A model generated the notes under the pieces. That model was not told the origin of the DNA and searched no databases. It saw nothing but the letters and a program-made list of their open reading frames with translations. A stretch of 6,645 nt of DNA from Methanobacterium sp. (GTDB taxonomy: Archaea > Methanobacteriota > Methanobacteria > Methanobacteriales > Methanobacteriaceae), in assembly GCA_028700095.1 (NCBI GenBank), contig JAQVTJ010000093.1, positions 1 through 6,645 on the forward strand, read 5' to 3'. Of this stretch, positions 6,345-6,645 are shown one piece after another (positions within the stretch are counted from its first letter, which is position 1; each line of letters begins with the position of its first letter). Position numbers and translations under genes: made by a program.

Positions 6345-6370
6345 TCAAAAAAAAAGTTAAAATAAACTTT
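6345..6370 (-). terminator. Weak hairpin plus T-tract, minus strand
   Basis: Read on the minus strand, AAAGTT and AACTTT (6370-6365 and 6358-6353) form a six-pair, A/T-rich stem around a six-base loop, running into a T-run. This looks like an intrinsic terminator for a transcript entering from the right edge. The stem is weak and may be coincidental. It lies upstream of the amidohydrolase promoter, where insulation would make sense. Confidence 0.25.
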
Positions 6371-6397
6371 CTTATAAAAAAAGAAATTTAGATCTTA

Positions 6398-6420
6398 AAT
6401 TTTCCCAGTTATTGAAAATT
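6398..6420. repeat. Short inverted repeat in the right-hand spacer
   Basis: AATTTTC (6398-6404) and GAAAATT (6414-6420) are perfect seven-base complements around a nine-base loop, the same loop length as the repeat after serS. It could be a binding site upstream of the amidohydrolase gene, or a chance match in AT-rich DNA. Confidence 0.2.
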
Positions 6421-6571
6421 AATAATTGTATTTCTAGTAGAATCTAACTAAAATAATAGTTTACAATACCAAAATAGTGTTTTAAAAGCTTTTTGGGGAT
6501 TTTAGATAATTTAGAGGGTGTTAGAGGTTATATTTAATTGGGTGTAGTTGGGCGGTGTGTTGGTGCCTTTT

Positions 6572-6579
6572 TTTATATA
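6572..6579 (+). promoter_or_regulatory. Putative + strand TATA box near the right edge
   Basis: TTTATATA is a full archaeal TATA consensus inside the GT-rich stretch and would place a transcription start near 6600. An ATG at 6612 then opens a frame that stays open for the 11 codons left (MWGFMVVLGFR). The gene, if any, lies outside the window, and no SD site is visible. Confidence 0.3.
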
Positions 6580-6645
6580 TTGTAAGGGGTTTTTTTATTA
6601 AAAAAAAGAAAATGTGGGGTTTTATGGTGGTGTTGGGTTTTCGTT

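Larger units (their letters stand above)
6253..6645. other. Gene-free spacer: AT-rich half then strongly G-skewed GT-rich half
   Basis: No supportable gene lies here. Positions 6253-6490 are ordinary AT-rich spacer with the amidohydrolase promoter and two short inverted repeats. From about 6491 to the edge, the + strand holds, by hand count, 48 G against 4 C in 155 bases, with G+T about three quarters of the bases. It includes repeated TTAGA (6502, 6511, 6521) and G-runs at 6495-6498, 6540-6542, 6550-6552, 6586-6589, 6616-6619 and 6635-6637. No tRNA or rRNA pattern was recognised. Confidence 0.7.

Noticed and set aside
6521..6643. Minus-strand open frame entering from the right edge (40 codons, then TAA)
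   Set aside because: It is K/T/P/H-rich with a phenylalanine run, matches no family I recognise, and follows from the low-complexity GT-rich sequence. The weak minus-strand terminator at 6345-6370 is the only hint in its favour.
6253..6645. tRNA, CRISPR array or replication origin in the spacer
   Set aside because: There is no cloverleaf-like GC-rich pairing, no regularly spaced long repeat and no recognisable origin recognition box. The TTAGA repeats are too short.

Overview
The window looks like a piece of a very AT-rich methanogen chromosome, most likely from the order Methanobacteriales (Methanosphaera- or Methanobrevibacter-like). Four things point that way: A/T-dominated codons and spacers, TTTATATA-type archaeal TATA boxes, a GAGGTGA Shine-Dalgarno (SD) site, and a TfuA-like protein, a family that in methanogens works with YcaO on methyl-coenzyme M reductase. 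The genus is inferred from composition and gene content only.

Layout. Positions 1-1554 are read on the + strand. They hold the 3' part of a tfuA-like gene, cut by the left window edge, followed by a larE-like sulfur-transferase gene with its own putative TATA box. A convergent spacer (1555-1686) follows. Everything from 1687 to 6252 is on the minus strand. In transcription order it is an amidohydrolase of unknown substrate (6252-5092), seryl-tRNA synthetase (4970-3684), a universal stress protein (3468-3022), a four-CBS-domain protein (2965-2111) and an unrecognised 140-residue protein (2109-1687) that starts one base after the CBS gene's stop. The last 393 bases (6253-6645) carry no convincing gene. 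They change from plain AT-rich DNA to a stretch of about 155 bases that is extremely G-rich and C-poor on the + strand.

How the genes may work together. TfuA and LarE both belong to sulfur-handling families: TfuA helps YcaO make backbone thioamides, and LarE is a PP-loop ATP pyrophosphatase that moves sulfur. Their adjacency suggests, but does not prove, a shared sulfur-delivery role. The stress protein has the full ATP-binding signature, and CBS domains usually bind adenosine nucleotides or S-adenosylmethionine. The usp-CBS-hypothetical run may therefore be a small nucleotide-sensing module. SerS is housekeeping, but its sequence resembles eukaryotic cytosolic and archaeal type-1 enzymes rather than the atypical SerRS of many methanogens.

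No tRNA, rRNA, CRISPR array, insertion sequence or transposase was seen. The best candidates for something new are the tfuA-larE pairing with its extended LarE, the CBS-coupled unknown protein, and the strand-asymmetric right edge.
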